Translations under genes and position numbers: made by a program
Assembly: GCF_902833645.1 (NCBI RefSeq)
Contig: NZ_CADFGE010000017.1
Span: 124,001 to 188,000, forward strand
Direction: 5' to 3'
Source: Paraburkholderia fungorum
Lineage (GTDB): Bacteria > Pseudomonadota > Gammaproteobacteria > Burkholderiales > Burkholderiaceae
Length of the DNA stretch: 64,000 nucleotides
Part shown: positions 1 through 9,145 of the stretch, piece by piece
Numbering within the stretch: the stretch's first letter is position 1
Layout of the letters: each line of letters starts with the position of its first letter
Notes under the pieces: generated by a model
Database searches by the model: none
Seen by the model: the letters and a program-made list of their open reading frames with translations, nothing else
What the model was told of the DNA's origin: nothing

Positions 1-864
1 CCTGAAAGTACTTTGAATCTTGCGAATTGCGCGCGTACGGCGGCACTGGCGACATTGCGCGAAATCGATCCGGCAACCAAGGCGGACGCGGCCCGTGCGC
101 TATACGCCGCAGTGCTCGAGGGCCGCCTCGCCTGTCCCGCCGACCTCGAACTCGCCGAGCCGCCGGACTTGCCCGGTCGTCCCGCGCGCCCCGAACTGGT
201 CGACCCGCGCAAGCTGAAGCGCCGCAGCATGCAATCGCCCGAAGGACGGGCCGTCCTGCTGCACGCGCTGGCGCATATCGAATTCAATGCCATCAACCTC
301 GCGCTCGACGCCGTCTGGCGCTTTGCCGGCATGCCCGCCGCGTTCTATACAGACTGGCTCAAGGTTGCCGCGGAAGAGGCTCATCATTTCTCGCTGCTGG
401 TCGCGCGGCTGGCGGAATTCGGCCATGCCTACGGTGATTTTCCCGCCCACGACGGCCTCTGGGATATGTGCGAGCGCACCCGTGCCGACGTGCTGGCGCG
501 CATGGCGCTGGTGCCGCGCACCCTCGAGGCGCGTGGCCTCGATGCCTCGCCGCCCATCCGCGCCCGTCTGCAACAGGCGGGCGATCACGCGTCGGCGGCG
601 ATTCTCGATGTGATCCTGGGCGACGAAATCGGCCACGTGCTGATCGGCAACCGCTGGTTTCGGCATCTGTGCGACAAGAGCGGTGTCGATCCGCATACCA
701 CCTACACGCGCCTCGCCGAGCAGTATCACGCACCGAAATTACGGGGTCCGTTCAATTTTGAGGCACGCCGCGATGCCGGTTTTGATGAGACGGAACTGGC
801 TGCGCTGGTCGCTCTGGCGGGCCTCGACGCGGAGCCCTCCGTCCCGCCGGCCGCGCCCGACTGA
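1..864 (+). CDS. DUF455 family ferritin-like protein (5' end cut by window)
   Basis: The frame is open from base 1 with no in-frame stop and no ATG before the TTG at 13, so the true start probably lies just outside the window and only a few residues are missing. The roughly 287 residues show the helical ferritin-like pattern of DUF455: AHIEFNAINLALD, EEAHHFSLL and ILGDEIGHV carry Glu and His residues in the spacing of a four-helix di-metal carboxylate site. Family members are uncharacterised cytoplasmic proteins of about this length, some annotated as tRNA-modification-like or rhamnan-synthesis-like without proof. No substrate can be named. It is followed 85 bp later by an alpha/beta hydrolase on the same strand that has its own candidate -10 box. 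Confidence 0.85.
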   Translation, partial: PESTLNLANCARTAALATLREIDPATKADAARALYAAVLEGRLACPADLELAEPPDLPGRPARPELVDPRKLKRRSMQSPEGRAVLLHALAHIEFNAINLALDAVWRFAGMPAAFYTDWLKVAAEEAHHFSLLVARLAEFGHAYGDFPAHDGLWDMCERTRADVLARMALVPRTLEARGLDASPPIRARLQQAGDHASAAILDVILGDEIGHVLIGNRWFRHLCDKSGVDPHTTYTRLAEQYHAPKLRGPFNFEARRDAGFDETELAALVALAGLDAEPSVPPAAPD

Positions 865-910
865 AGCCTTTTTCCACACTCAGCCCCCGCGCATCGTCGG
901 GTTATCTCGT

Positions 911-916
911 TATAAT
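911..916 (+). promoter_or_regulatory. candidate -10 box of the alpha/beta hydrolase gene
   Basis: A perfect TATAAT lies 33 bp upstream of the ATG at 950, in an otherwise GC-rich gap. No good -35 hexamer is visible at 16-18 bp, so this is a partial promoter call. Confidence 0.4.
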
Positions 917-949
917 CGAACGACCATTCTTTTTTCGGGCGCGCCGTTC

Positions 950-1834
950 ATGAATACCTCCAGGTCTGAATTCGTCGCCGTGCGCGGCATCCGTCTGCAC
1001 GTGCGGCGCTGGGGCAACCCCGACGCGCCGATGCTGTTCATGCTGCACGGCTGGATGGACGTGGCGGCGTCGTTCCAGTTCGTCGTCGACGCATTGGGCG
1101 GCGACTGGCAGGTGATCGCGCCCGATATGCGCGGCTTCGGCCTGTCGGACTGGCCGGTCGCCGAGCGCGGCGGCGGCAACTACTGGATTCAGGACTACCT
1201 GGCCGATCTCGATGCGCTGCTCGACCACTATGCACCGACCGGCGAAGTGAATCTGGTCGGCCACAGCATGGGCGCGAACATCGTCTGTCTGTATGCCGGC
1301 GTGCGGCCGGAACGGGTGCGGCGCGTGGTCGATCTGGAGGGCTTCGGTCTGGCGCCGTCGCACTCGGCGCAGGCACCCAAACGTCTGCGCAACTGGCTCG
1401 ACGAATTGCGCGATCCGCCGCAACTGAAGCGCTACGCGTCGCTGGACGAGGTCGCGGGGCGCCTGATCAAGACCAATCCGCGCCTCCCTTTACCGCGTGC
1501 GCAGTTCCTTGCGCAGCATTGGTCCAGGCCGGACGGAGAAGGGCGCTTCATGCTGCTCGCCGATCCGGCGCACAAACTGCGCGGACCGACGCTGTACCGG
1601 CTCGACGAAGTGATGGCGGTGTGGCGCAAGGTCGCCGCCAAGGTGCTGCACGTCGAGGCCGCGAATTCGCCCACGCTTGCCCAGATCGCCGGCGAGATTC
1701 CACTCGATGAATTCAAGGCGCGTTTCCAGGCGTTTCCGAACTGGCGCGAAAAGATCATCGACGAAGCCGGACACATGGTGCATCACGATCAGCCGGAGCA
1801 GGTGGCCGCATTGATCGAGGGTTTCTGCGCCTGA
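950..1834 (+). CDS. alpha/beta hydrolase
   Basis: Predicted 294-residue cytoplasmic alpha/beta-fold hydrolase. The oxyanion-hole motif HGW occurs near residues 33-35. The nucleophile elbow GHSMGAN places the catalytic serine at about residue 106, and the C-terminal EAGHMVHH gives the catalytic histidine at about residue 275. Length and architecture fit the broad esterase, haloalkane-dehalogenase-like and epoxide-hydrolase-like superfamily; the substrate cannot be read from sequence. The reading frame is open much further upstream, but I chose the ATG at 950 because the protein from there starts directly at the fold and a TATAAT lies just before it. It stands alone between the DUF455 gene and the PHP nuclease. 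Confidence 0.88.
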   Translation: MNTSRSEFVAVRGIRLHVRRWGNPDAPMLFMLHGWMDVAASFQFVVDALGGDWQVIAPDMRGFGLSDWPVAERGGGNYWIQDYLADLDALLDHYAPTGEVNLVGHSMGANIVCLYAGVRPERVRRVVDLEGFGLAPSHSAQAPKRLRNWLDELRDPPQLKRYASLDEVAGRLIKTNPRLPLPRAQFLAQHWSRPDGEGRFMLLADPAHKLRGPTLYRLDEVMAVWRKVAAKVLHVEAANSPTLAQIAGEIPLDEFKARFQAFPNWREKIIDEAGHMVHHDQPEQVAALIEGFCA

Positions 1835-1937
1835 AGCTTGCAAAAAGGTTTCGGTGCGAGGTCCGCTTTCGCGAGATAGCGCTGCGGTCATTTACTGCGT
1901 TGCAGTAAAATGAACGCAGAACCTTCTCAAGACAAAG

Positions 1938-2768
1938 ATGAACGCCGACCTCCACTGTCACTCCACCGTTTCCGATGGCCAGTTCGCCCCGGCCGATGTC
2001 GCGCGCCGCGCGCACGCGGGCGGCGTGACGCTGTGGGCGCTGACCGATCACGACGAGCTGGGCGGCCAGCACGAAGCGCGCAGCGCCGCGGAGGCGCTCG
2101 GCATGGCTTACGTGAGTGGCGTGGAAATCTCGGTGACATGGGCTTCGCGCACGGTGCACATTGTCGGGCTCGGCATCGATCCAACCAGTTCGATCCTGAT
2201 CGACGGCCTCGCGCGTACCCGCAACGGCCGCGCGGCGCGCGCCGAAGCAATCGGCGAACAGCTGGCCACGCTCGGCATTCCCGACGCCTATCAGGGCGCG
2301 CTCAAATACGTATCGAATCCGGACATGATTTCGCGCACGCACTTTGCGCGTTTCATGGTCGAAAGCGGCTACGCGAGCTCGACGCAGGACGTGTTCAATC
2401 GCTATCTCGGCGACGGCAAGCCTGGCTATGTGTCACATCGGTGGGCGAAACTGGCGGATGCGGTCGGCTGGATTCAGGCGGCCGGCGGCGAGGCGATCGT
2501 CGCGCACCCGGGTCGCTACGCCTACTCGCCGCTGGAGTTCGACGCGTTTTTCGCTGAATTCATCGACCTGGGCGGTAAAGCCATCGAAGTGGTGACGGGC
2601 AGTCACACGCCGGATCAGTACCGCGAATATGCGGATGTCGCGCGCCGTTATGGCTTCGAAGCCTCGCGCGGTTCCGACTTCCATGCACCCGGTGAAGGCC
2701 GCATCGAGCTCGGCACGCTGCCGCAACTGCCTTCCGATCTCAAGCCTGTTTGGGAACGCTGGTTGTGA
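1938..2768 (+). CDS. PHP-domain phosphoesterase, RNase AM (Rnm/TrpH/YciV)-like
   Basis: Protein of 276 residues that is almost entirely a PHP domain. The metal ligands are visible in order: DLHCHS (residues 4-9), LTDHDE, GVEIS, SRTHFAR, AHPGRY and GSDFHAPG. The E. coli relative (TrpH/YciV, renamed Rnm, RNase AM) hydrolyses 3',5'-nucleotide bisphosphates and acts as a 5'-3' exonuclease on short RNA and rRNA 5' ends; that activity is inferred here from family. Its next neighbour is a YciO-like gene, the same pairing as yciV-yciO in E. coli, which strengthens the assignment. The ATG at 1938 is chosen because the first metal-binding His follows within six residues. Confidence 0.9.
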   Translation: MNADLHCHSTVSDGQFAPADVARRAHAGGVTLWALTDHDELGGQHEARSAAEALGMAYVSGVEISVTWASRTVHIVGLGIDPTSSILIDGLARTRNGRAARAEAIGEQLATLGIPDAYQGALKYVSNPDMISRTHFARFMVESGYASSTQDVFNRYLGDGKPGYVSHRWAKLADAVGWIQAAGGEAIVAHPGRYAYSPLEFDAFFAEFIDLGGKAIEVVTGSHTPDQYREYADVARRYGFEASRGSDFHAPGEGRIELGTLPQLPSDLKPVWERWL

Positions 2769-2865
2769 TCGCGCGCCGCGCCACGGCGGCACGATACGCG
2801 CGAAAGCCCTTGTTCGACGGGCTTGCGTTCACCCGATTTTCCTTCCGTAGTCACCGTTAGCCAAA

Positions 2866-3501
2866 ATGTCCCAATACTTTCGGCTTCATCCGGATAACCC
2901 GCAGCCGCGCCTCGTCAAGCAGGCCGTGCAGATCATCAACGATGGCGGCGTCGTCGCGTTGCCGACCGATTCGAGCTACGCGCTCGCCTGTCATCTCGAC
3001 GACAAGGACGCGGTCGAGCGTTTGCGGCGGATTCGCGGGCTCGACGAGAAGGCGCTGCTGTCGCTGCTGGTGCGCGATCTGTCGGAGCTGGCGAACTTCG
3101 CGATGGTCGATAACCGTCAGTACCGTTTGATCAAATCGGTCACGCCGGGCCCCTATGTGTTCGTCCTGCAGGCTACCAAGGAGGTGCCACGGCGCCTGTC
3201 GCATCCGTCGCGCAAGACGATCGGCCTGCGGGTGCCTGAGCACGCCATCACACTGGCGATTCTCGAAGAGCTGGGGCAGCCGTTGATCGGTTCCACGCTG
3301 ATCATGCCGGGTGAAACGCAGCCGCTGAACGATCCGGAAGAGATTCGCGAGCGGCTCGAGAAACAGCTGGATCTCGTGATCGACGGCGGCCCGTGCGTGT
3401 GCGAGCCATCTACCGTGATCGATCTGAGCGGCGCCGAGCCAGTGCTGGTGCGGGCGGGGCGCGGTTCGCTCGCGCCGTTCGGTCTCGAAGAGACGGCATG
3501 A
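2866..3501 (+). CDS. YrdC/Sua5-domain protein, YciO-like (L-threonylcarbamoyladenylate synthase family)
   Basis: Protein of 211 residues formed of one YrdC-like domain. Visible family signatures are GGVVALPTDSSYALAC near residues 27-42, the basic RIRGLDEKALLSLLV segment, the PGPYVFVLQA strand, and the KTIGLRVPEH loop. TsaC/Sua5 enzymes make threonylcarbamoyl-AMP for the t6A37 tRNA modification. YciO proteins are close paralogues whose cellular role is less certain, and the length and the yciV-like upstream neighbour place this one with YciO. It may therefore not be the main TsaC of the cell. It begins 97 bp after the PHP gene and is followed 47 bp later by the membrane protease. Confidence 0.88.
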   Translation: MSQYFRLHPDNPQPRLVKQAVQIINDGGVVALPTDSSYALACHLDDKDAVERLRRIRGLDEKALLSLLVRDLSELANFAMVDNRQYRLIKSVTPGPYVFVLQATKEVPRRLSHPSRKTIGLRVPEHAITLAILEELGQPLIGSTLIMPGETQPLNDPEEIRERLEKQLDLVIDGGPCVCEPSTVIDLSGAEPVLVRAGRGSLAPFGLEETA

Positions 3502-3548
3502 GCGAAAGCGGACAGACGCACGCAGTCGCGTTGTTACAATAGCGAGTT

Positions 3549-4211
3549 ATGGATTCTTCCCTGATACAGACCATTGCGGTTTACGCGTTGCCGGTGATTT
3601 TCGCGATCACGCTGCATGAAGCCGCGCATGGCTACGTCGCGCGCTGGCTCGGCGACAATACCGCGTACGTGCTCGGCCGCGTCTCCCTCAATCCGATGCG
3701 CCATATCGATCCGCTCGGCACGATCGCGATTCCCTTGCTGCTGTACTTCGCCACCAGCGGCGCGTTCATGTTCGGTTACGCGAAGCCCGTGCCGGTCGCC
3801 TTCGGCAATCTGCGCAATCCGCGTTGGGGCAGTCTGTGGGTCGCGGCCGCCGGGCCGGCCTGCAATTTCGTGCAGGCGCTGGTGTGGGGCCTCGTCGGCG
3901 TCGCGCTTGCTGTAATGGGCGTCGACGAACCTTTCTTCACACGTATGGCGGCCGCCGGCGTCGGCGTGAACCTCGTGCTTGGCGTACTCAATCTGTTCCC
4001 GTTGCCGCCGCTCGACGGCGGCCGCGTGCTGATGGCGCTGTTGCCGCCGCGGCAGTCGATCACGCTGTCGCGCCTCGAGCCGTACGGTTTTTTCATCGTC
4101 ATGGCGCTGGTCATGACGGGCACGCTCACGCGTTATTGGCTCAGCCCGCTCGTCACGCTCGGCTATGGTGCGATCACCGCAATTCTGACTCCACTTGTTT
4201 CGCTTTTCTAA
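3549..4211 (+). CDS. site-2 protease family (M50B) membrane metalloprotease
   Basis: Protein of 220 residues with several hydrophobic segments. The zinc motif HEAAHG lies in the first transmembrane helix (about residues 22-27), and the second metal ligand is in NLFPLPPLDGGRVL near residues 147-160, both hallmarks of the site-2 protease family. The protein is the short form lacking a PDZ domain, like many small M50B proteases of unknown substrate, so it is not RseP. TACAAT lies at 3535-3540, only 8 bp before the ATG; if this is a -10 box the message would be nearly leaderless. The gene is followed 6 bp later by trpS and is probably co-transcribed with it. Confidence 0.9.
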   Translation: MDSSLIQTIAVYALPVIFAITLHEAAHGYVARWLGDNTAYVLGRVSLNPMRHIDPLGTIAIPLLLYFATSGAFMFGYAKPVPVAFGNLRNPRWGSLWVAAAGPACNFVQALVWGLVGVALAVMGVDEPFFTRMAAAGVGVNLVLGVLNLFPLPPLDGGRVLMALLPPRQSITLSRLEPYGFFIVMALVMTGTLTRYWLSPLVTLGYGAITAILTPLVSLF

Positions 4212-4217
4212 ATAACC

Positions 4218-5420
4218 ATGTTCCCAGACCGTATCTTCTCCGGCATGCGGCCCACCGGGTCGCTGCACCTCGGCCACTATCACGGCGTGCTGAAAAACTG
4301 GGTGCGGCTGCAGTCCGAATACCCGTGTTTCTTTTGTGTGGTCGATTGGCACGCGCTGACGACGCACTACGAAACGCCCGAAGTGATCGAAAAGAACGTC
4401 TGGGACGTGCTGATCGACTGGCTCGCCTCCGGCATCGATCCGGCGCAGGCCACGCTGTTCATCCAGAGCAAGGTGCCCGAGCATGCGGAACTGGCGCTGC
4501 TGCTCGGCATGAGCACGCCGCTCGGCTGGCTCGAACGTGTGCCGACTTACAAGGAGCAGCAGGAGAAGCTGAAGGACAAGGATCTGTCCACCTACGGCTT
4601 CCTGGGCTACCCGGTGCTGATGGCGGCGGATATTCTGCTGTATCGCGGCTCGCTCGTGCCGGTCGGCGAAGATCAGGTGCCGCACGTCGAAATGACGCGC
4701 GAAATTGCGCGCCGTTTCAACTACCTGTACGGCCGCGAGCCGGGCTTCGAAGAGAAGGCCAATGAAGCCGCGAAGAAGCTGGGCGGCAAGCGCGCCAAGC
4801 TTTATCACGAGCTGCGCAACGCCTATCAGCAGGAAGGTGACGACGAAGCACTCGAACAGGCGCGGGCAATGCTGCAGGAGTCGCAGAGCCTGTCGATGAG
4901 CGATCGCGAACGTCTGTTCGGCTATCTCGAAGGCTCGCGCAAGATCATTCTGGTCGAGCCGCAAGCCATGCTGACCGAGGCGTCGCGTATGCCGGGTCTG
5001 GACGGGCAGAAGATGTCGAAGTCGTACGGCAACACGATCGGCCTGCGCGAAGACGCGGAAACGATCGCCAAGAAAGTGCGCACCATGCCGACCGATCCGG
5101 CTCGCGTGCGCCGCACCGATCCGGGCGATCCGGACAAGTGCCCGGTGTGGCAGTTGCATCAGGTCTACACGGACGAAGCCACGCACGAGTGGGTGCAGAA
5201 GGGCTGCCGGACGGCTGGGATTGGTTGCCTCGAGTGCAAGCAGCCGGTGATCGAAGGCATTCTGCGCGAACAGCAGCCGATGCTGGAGCGTGCGCAGAAG
5301 TACATGGACGATCCGTCGCTGTTGCGCGCGATCGTCGCCGACGGCTGCGACAAGGCTCGCAAGTACGCGTCGGAAACGATGCGCGACGTGCGCGAGGCAA
5401 TGGGCCTCTCGTACAACTGA
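4218..5420 (+). CDS. trpS: tryptophanyl-tRNA synthetase
   Basis: Protein of 400 residues that charges tRNA-Trp with tryptophan in the cytoplasm. It is a class Ic synthetase: the HIGH-type signature appears as GSLHLGHYHG at about residues 14-23 and the KMSKS loop as QKMSKSYGNT around residue 265. It is the longer form of about 400 residues common in betaproteobacteria, with an insert containing LGGKRAKLYHELRNAY, rather than the 334-residue E. coli form. It starts 6 bp after the protease stop codon. Family assignment is secure; the two-gene operon is inferred from spacing. Confidence 0.97.
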   Translation: MFPDRIFSGMRPTGSLHLGHYHGVLKNWVRLQSEYPCFFCVVDWHALTTHYETPEVIEKNVWDVLIDWLASGIDPAQATLFIQSKVPEHAELALLLGMSTPLGWLERVPTYKEQQEKLKDKDLSTYGFLGYPVLMAADILLYRGSLVPVGEDQVPHVEMTREIARRFNYLYGREPGFEEKANEAAKKLGGKRAKLYHELRNAYQQEGDDEALEQARAMLQESQSLSMSDRERLFGYLEGSRKIILVEPQAMLTEASRMPGLDGQKMSKSYGNTIGLREDAETIAKKVRTMPTDPARVRRTDPGDPDKCPVWQLHQVYTDEATHEWVQKGCRTAGIGCLECKQPVIEGILREQQPMLERAQKYMDDPSLLRAIVADGCDKARKYASETMRDVREAMGLSYN

Positions 5421-5443
5421 CACCACTTTGTCGCGCTGACACG

Positions 5444-6055
5444 ATGAGCACGCCCGTGACCATGCCGGACGGTTCCTCGCACGGAAACGGCGAACCGTCG
5501 CGCTGGGTGCGTCACTGGGCGCATCTGGTCGCGGCGGGCGGCGGGGTACTCGACGTGGCGTCGGGAGCAGGGCGGCATGCGCGCTTCTTTGCCGCGCTGG
5601 GCCATCCGGTGACCGCGCTCGACCGGGACGCGGCCGCCCTGGACCTGATGCGCGACGAAGCGCTTGTCACCACCCTCGTTGCCGACCTGGAAGGTGCCGC
5701 GTGGCCGTTGCCCGCCGACGCGAAGTTTGCCGCGATCGTGGTCACGAACTACTTGCACCGGCCGCTCTTTCCGCAGCTATTGCGTTCGCTCGCGCCCGGC
5801 GGCGTGCTGGTTTACGAGACCTTTGCGCAAGGCAACGAAAGCGTCGGCAAACCGTCTAATCCGGCGTTTTTGCTCGCGCCCGGCGAGTTGCTCGAGGTGG
5901 TGCGAGGCCATCTCCGGGTGGTCGCATTTGAAGACGGATTTCTCGCGCAGCCGCGTCCGGCTTACGTCCAGCGGATATGCGCAATCATGGAGGCGGATCG
6001 TTCAGCCGGCCGCGCAGAGGCGGTGCCCCCGCCTTGTTACGAGCTGGCTGGCTAA
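5444..6055 (+). CDS. class I SAM-dependent methyltransferase (TehB/UbiE-like fold)
   Basis: Protein of 203 residues from the ATG at 5444, 23 bp after trpS. Motif I is VLDVASGAGRHARFFAALG, the acidic end of strand 2 is ALDRD, and a TNYLHRPLF segment occupies the motif IV position, so an S-adenosylmethionine-binding Rossmann fold is clear. The substrate is not evident. The frame is open upstream into trpS, but starting there would add an unrelated N-terminus. Downstream dapA has its own -10 box. Confidence 0.85.
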   Translation: MSTPVTMPDGSSHGNGEPSRWVRHWAHLVAAGGGVLDVASGAGRHARFFAALGHPVTALDRDAAALDLMRDEALVTTLVADLEGAAWPLPADAKFAAIVVTNYLHRPLFPQLLRSLAPGGVLVYETFAQGNESVGKPSNPAFLLAPGELLEVVRGHLRVVAFEDGFLAQPRPAYVQRICAIMEADRSAGRAEAVPPPCYELAG

Positions 6056-6060
6056 TCCGC

Positions 6061-6066
6061 TACAAT
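6061..6066 (+). promoter_or_regulatory. candidate -10 box of dapA-bamC
   Basis: TACAAT located 32 bp upstream of the dapA ATG, immediately behind the methyltransferase stop codon. No convincing -35 hexamer is seen. Confidence 0.35.
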
Positions 6067-6098
6067 CGCGGTTTACCTGATCAAATTCATGGCGTTTC

Positions 6099-7013
6099 AT
6101 GACTAACGGCAATCAAAGCAGCACTGGCGGCGTTCAGATTCGCGGCAGCATTCCTGCCATCATTACCCCGATGCTCGAAGACGGCGGCCTCGATCTGCCG
6201 GCGTTTCGCAAACTGATCGACTGGCATATCGAAGAGGGCACGAACGCACTGGTCGTGGTCGGCACGAGTGGTGAGTCGGCCACGCTGTCGGTCGAGGAAC
6301 ACGTGCTGATGGTCAAAACCGCAGTCGAGCATACGGCGGGCCGGATTCCGGTGATCGCGGGCTCGGGCGGCAACTCCACCACGGAAGCCATCGAACTCAC
6401 GCAGCAGGCCAAGGAAGTCGGCGCGGACGCCACCTTGCAGGTCGTGCCGTACTACAACAAACCGACCCAGGAAGGCATCTATCGCCACTTCGCGAAGATT
6501 GCCGAAACCGTCGATCTGCCGGTGATCCTGTACAACGTGCCGGGCCGCACGGTCGCGGACATGAGCAACGAAACGATTCTGCGTTGCGCGCAGGTGCCGG
6601 GCATCATCGGTGTGAAGGAGGCGACCGGCAACATCGATCGCGCCGCGCACCTGATCAAGTCGGCGCCGGCTCATTTCGGCATCTACAGCGGTGACGATCC
6701 CACGGCAATCGCGCTGATGCTGCTTGGCGGCCACGGTAATATTTCGGTCACCGCGAACGTCGCGCCGCGCGCGATGAGCGAGCTGTGCAAAGCCGCGCTG
6801 GCCGCGGACGCCAAGACTGCCCGCGAGATTCATCTGAAACTCCTGTCGCTGCATAAGAACCTGTTCATCGAATCGAACCCGATTCCCGCGAAATGGGCAT
6901 TGCAGCAACTGGGTCGTGTGCAGGGCGGAATCCGCCTGCCGCTCACGCCGCTCGACGCGCAATACCACGAAGTGGTGCGCGGCGCGTTGCGCGAAGCGGG
7001 TCTGCTGGGCTAA
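6099..7013 (+). CDS. dapA: 4-hydroxy-tetrahydrodipicolinate synthase
   Basis: Protein of 304 residues that condenses pyruvate with aspartate-4-semialdehyde, the first committed step of the diaminopimelate/lysine pathway. The TIM-barrel family signatures are present: GTSGESATLS, the catalytic tyrosine in YYNKPTQEG, and the Schiff-base lysine in GVKEATG (about residue 173). The following gene is bamC, the same dapA-nlpB order as in E. coli. It works in the same pathway as lysC, encoded near 56 kb in this window. The ATG at 6099 gives a short N-terminal extension compared with the E. coli enzyme. Confidence 0.97.
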   Translation: MTNGNQSSTGGVQIRGSIPAIITPMLEDGGLDLPAFRKLIDWHIEEGTNALVVVGTSGESATLSVEEHVLMVKTAVEHTAGRIPVIAGSGGNSTTEAIELTQQAKEVGADATLQVVPYYNKPTQEGIYRHFAKIAETVDLPVILYNVPGRTVADMSNETILRCAQVPGIIGVKEATGNIDRAAHLIKSAPAHFGIYSGDDPTAIALMLLGGHGNISVTANVAPRAMSELCKAALAADAKTAREIHLKLLSLHKNLFIESNPIPAKWALQQLGRVQGGIRLPLTPLDAQYHEVVRGALREAGLLG

Positions 7014-7142
7014 ACGGGTTTGTCCCGGCAACTCCCAGCTTAACCAAAGCCTGCCACCGGCATTCCCTTAACCGACGTCGATCCAGCCCACGTTCCCGGC
7101 ACACAGAACCAGGCACCGCGTTCCAGCATCACGAAGGACCTC

Positions 7143-8282
7143 ATGAAACGTTCCGCACTTTCCCTCCACGCAACCCGCATGGCGGCGCTGGCGCTTGCTC
7201 TCGTCACGCTCGCCGGCTGTGACACGCTGAACGACTGGTTCGCCTCCGACCGCGTCAACTACAAGGGCGCGGGCAGCGCGCCGCCGCTCGCCGTTCCGGG
7301 CGATCTGACCACCACGCCGACCGACCAGCGCTACGTGGCGCCGCCGGCCAATCTGGCGCTGGGCGGCTCGCTGCAACGCGCGGTCACCGCAGCGGGCAAT
7401 GCCACCGAAGGCCAGCCGAATGCGCAAGACCCGTTGGGCATGCACATCGAGCGTGACGGCGATCGCCGCTGGCTGGTCGTCGACGGCCGCACGCCTGAAC
7501 AACTGTGGCCGCAATTGCAGGAGTTCTGGCAGGAGAATGGCTTCGCGCTGAAAACCGATGCGCCGGCCACCGGCATCATGACGACCGACTGGGCCGAAAA
7601 TCGCGCCAATATTCCGGACGACTGGTTCCGTCGTACGGTCGGCAAGGTGATTGACTTTGCTTACTCATCGGGTACCCGTGACAGTTTCCGCACGCTCGTG
7701 TCGCGCGGTCCGGCTGACACCACCGACATCTCCATCACGCATAGCGCGATGGAAGAAATGCTGACGGGCCAGGACAAGACATCGTCGCGCTGGGAAGAGC
7801 GTCCGCGCGATCCGGCGCTGGAAGCACTGTTCCTGACCAAGCTGATGCAGAAGTTCGGCCTGACCGAAGCGCAGTCGAAGCAGCTCCTGACGGATGCCCG
7901 CCCGGCCACTGCACCGGCCACGATCGACCAGAGCGCGGGCGTATCGACGCTCGACCTGCAGGAATCGTTCGATCGCGCCTGGCTGCGCGTGGGCCTTGCG
8001 CTCGACCGCACCAACTTTACGGTCGACAACCGTGATCGCGCGAAAGGGATCTACTACGTGCGGTACGCCGACTCGATGCAGGAGCTGAAGAAGGAAGGGC
8101 TCTTCGGCAAGCTGTTCTACAGCGGCAGTCCGTCGAAGAAGCCGGGCCAGGAGTTCCTCGTCAATGTCCGCGCGAAGGGCGACGCCGTGACGCAGGTGGC
8201 GGTGCTGGATGCGAACGGGCAGGTGGATAACTCGTCGGACGCGCAGCGCATCGTGACGCTGCTGCACGCGCAACTGAACTAA
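7143..8282 (+). CDS. bamC: outer membrane protein assembly factor BamC (lipoprotein)
   Basis: Protein of 379 residues with a lipoprotein signal: basic N-terminus, hydrophobic stretch, and lipobox TLAGC with the modified cysteine at residue 26. It would be exported, lipidated and anchored in the outer membrane as part of the BAM complex, which inserts beta-barrel proteins. The position after dapA and the overall length fit BamC/NlpB; the N-terminal NYKGAGSAPPLAVPGDL segment resembles the unstructured BamC region that contacts BamD. A good ribosome site, AAGGA, precedes the ATG. BamB is encoded separately at about 17 kb. Confidence 0.92.
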   Translation: MKRSALSLHATRMAALALALVTLAGCDTLNDWFASDRVNYKGAGSAPPLAVPGDLTTTPTDQRYVAPPANLALGGSLQRAVTAAGNATEGQPNAQDPLGMHIERDGDRRWLVVDGRTPEQLWPQLQEFWQENGFALKTDAPATGIMTTDWAENRANIPDDWFRRTVGKVIDFAYSSGTRDSFRTLVSRGPADTTDISITHSAMEEMLTGQDKTSSRWEERPRDPALEALFLTKLMQKFGLTEAQSKQLLTDARPATAPATIDQSAGVSTLDLQESFDRAWLRVGLALDRTNFTVDNRDRAKGIYYVRYADSMQELKKEGLFGKLFYSGSPSKKPGQEFLVNVRAKGDAVTQVAVLDANGQVDNSSDAQRIVTLLHAQLN

Positions 8283-8289
8283 GCGGGCT

Positions 8290-9063
8290 GTGCGCTTCGC
8301 CAGTCTCGGCAGCGGCAGCGAAGGCAATGCCTTGCTGGTGGAAGCGCAGAGCGGCGCGACCACCACGCGGGTTCTGCTCGATTGCGGCTTTTCAGCCAAA
8401 GAAGTCGAGCGGCGGTTGGCGCGGCTCGGCGCGGGCGTCGAGGGTCTCGACGCCATTTTGATTACCCATGAACATAGCGACCACATTGGCAGCGCGCTGA
8501 CGCTGGCGCGCAAGTGGTCGATCCCGCTGTACATGAGCTGGGGCACCGCCCGCGCGGTGGGTGCCGACGAAGCCGATGTCGATCTGCAGGTGTTGTGGGG
8601 CGACGAAGCGGTGGCGATCGGCGACCTCAGCGTTCTCCCCTATACCGTTCCTCACGACGCCCGCGAGCCGCTGCAATACGTGCTCTCCAATGGCGCGAGC
8701 CGGCTTGGCGTGCTGACCGACGTCGGCACCTCCACGCCGCACATCAGCGCGGTGCTGAGCGGTTGCGACGCGCTGGTCCTCGAGTGCAATCACGATGTGC
8801 GGATGCTGGCGGGCAGCCGGTATCCACAATCGCTGAAGGCGCGTATTGGTGGCAATCATGGGCATCTGAACAATGAGGCGGCGGCTGAAATCCTGGCCTC
8901 GCTCGACCGCTCGCGCTTGCGCTATCTGGTGGCCGCGCATCTGAGCCAGCAGAACAATTCGCCGGAACTGGCGCAGGCTGCCATGGCGGGTGTGCTGGGC
9001 GCTGCGCCGACTGAAGTAATCGTTGCTTCTCAGGACGACGGCTTCGCGTGGCTGAGCTTGTGA
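8290..9063 (+). CDS. MBL-fold metallo-hydrolase, WalJ/YycJ-like
   Basis: Protein of 257 residues from a GTG start 7 bp after bamC. The metallo-beta-lactamase signature HEHSDH is at about residues 60-65, with further ligands in VPHDA, LTDVG, ECNHD and AHLSQQN. The N-terminus RFASLGSGSEGNALLV is the usual opening of the WalJ/YycJ subfamily, small exonuclease-like MBL proteins. In Firmicutes the relative is linked to cell-division control and mismatch repair; in betaproteobacteria the role is not established. Close spacing suggests co-transcription with bamC. Confidence 0.88.
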   Translation: MRFASLGSGSEGNALLVEAQSGATTTRVLLDCGFSAKEVERRLARLGAGVEGLDAILITHEHSDHIGSALTLARKWSIPLYMSWGTARAVGADEADVDLQVLWGDEAVAIGDLSVLPYTVPHDAREPLQYVLSNGASRLGVLTDVGTSTPHISAVLSGCDALVLECNHDVRMLAGSRYPQSLKARIGGNHGHLNNEAAAEILASLDRSRLRYLVAAHLSQQNNSPELAQAAMAGVLGAAPTEVIVASQDDGFAWLSL

Positions 9064-9145
9064 TCTGCTTGTAATCTGTTCCTGATTATCGGCGCCCATC
9101 TCGTGTCCGGCGATACGCTGTTAGCGCGCCCGGCAGTTGCAAAAG

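Noticed and set aside
3534..5426. Open frame of 630 codons antisense to the M50 protease and trpS
   Set aside because: Shadow of two secure genes; no recognisable motif and atypical composition.
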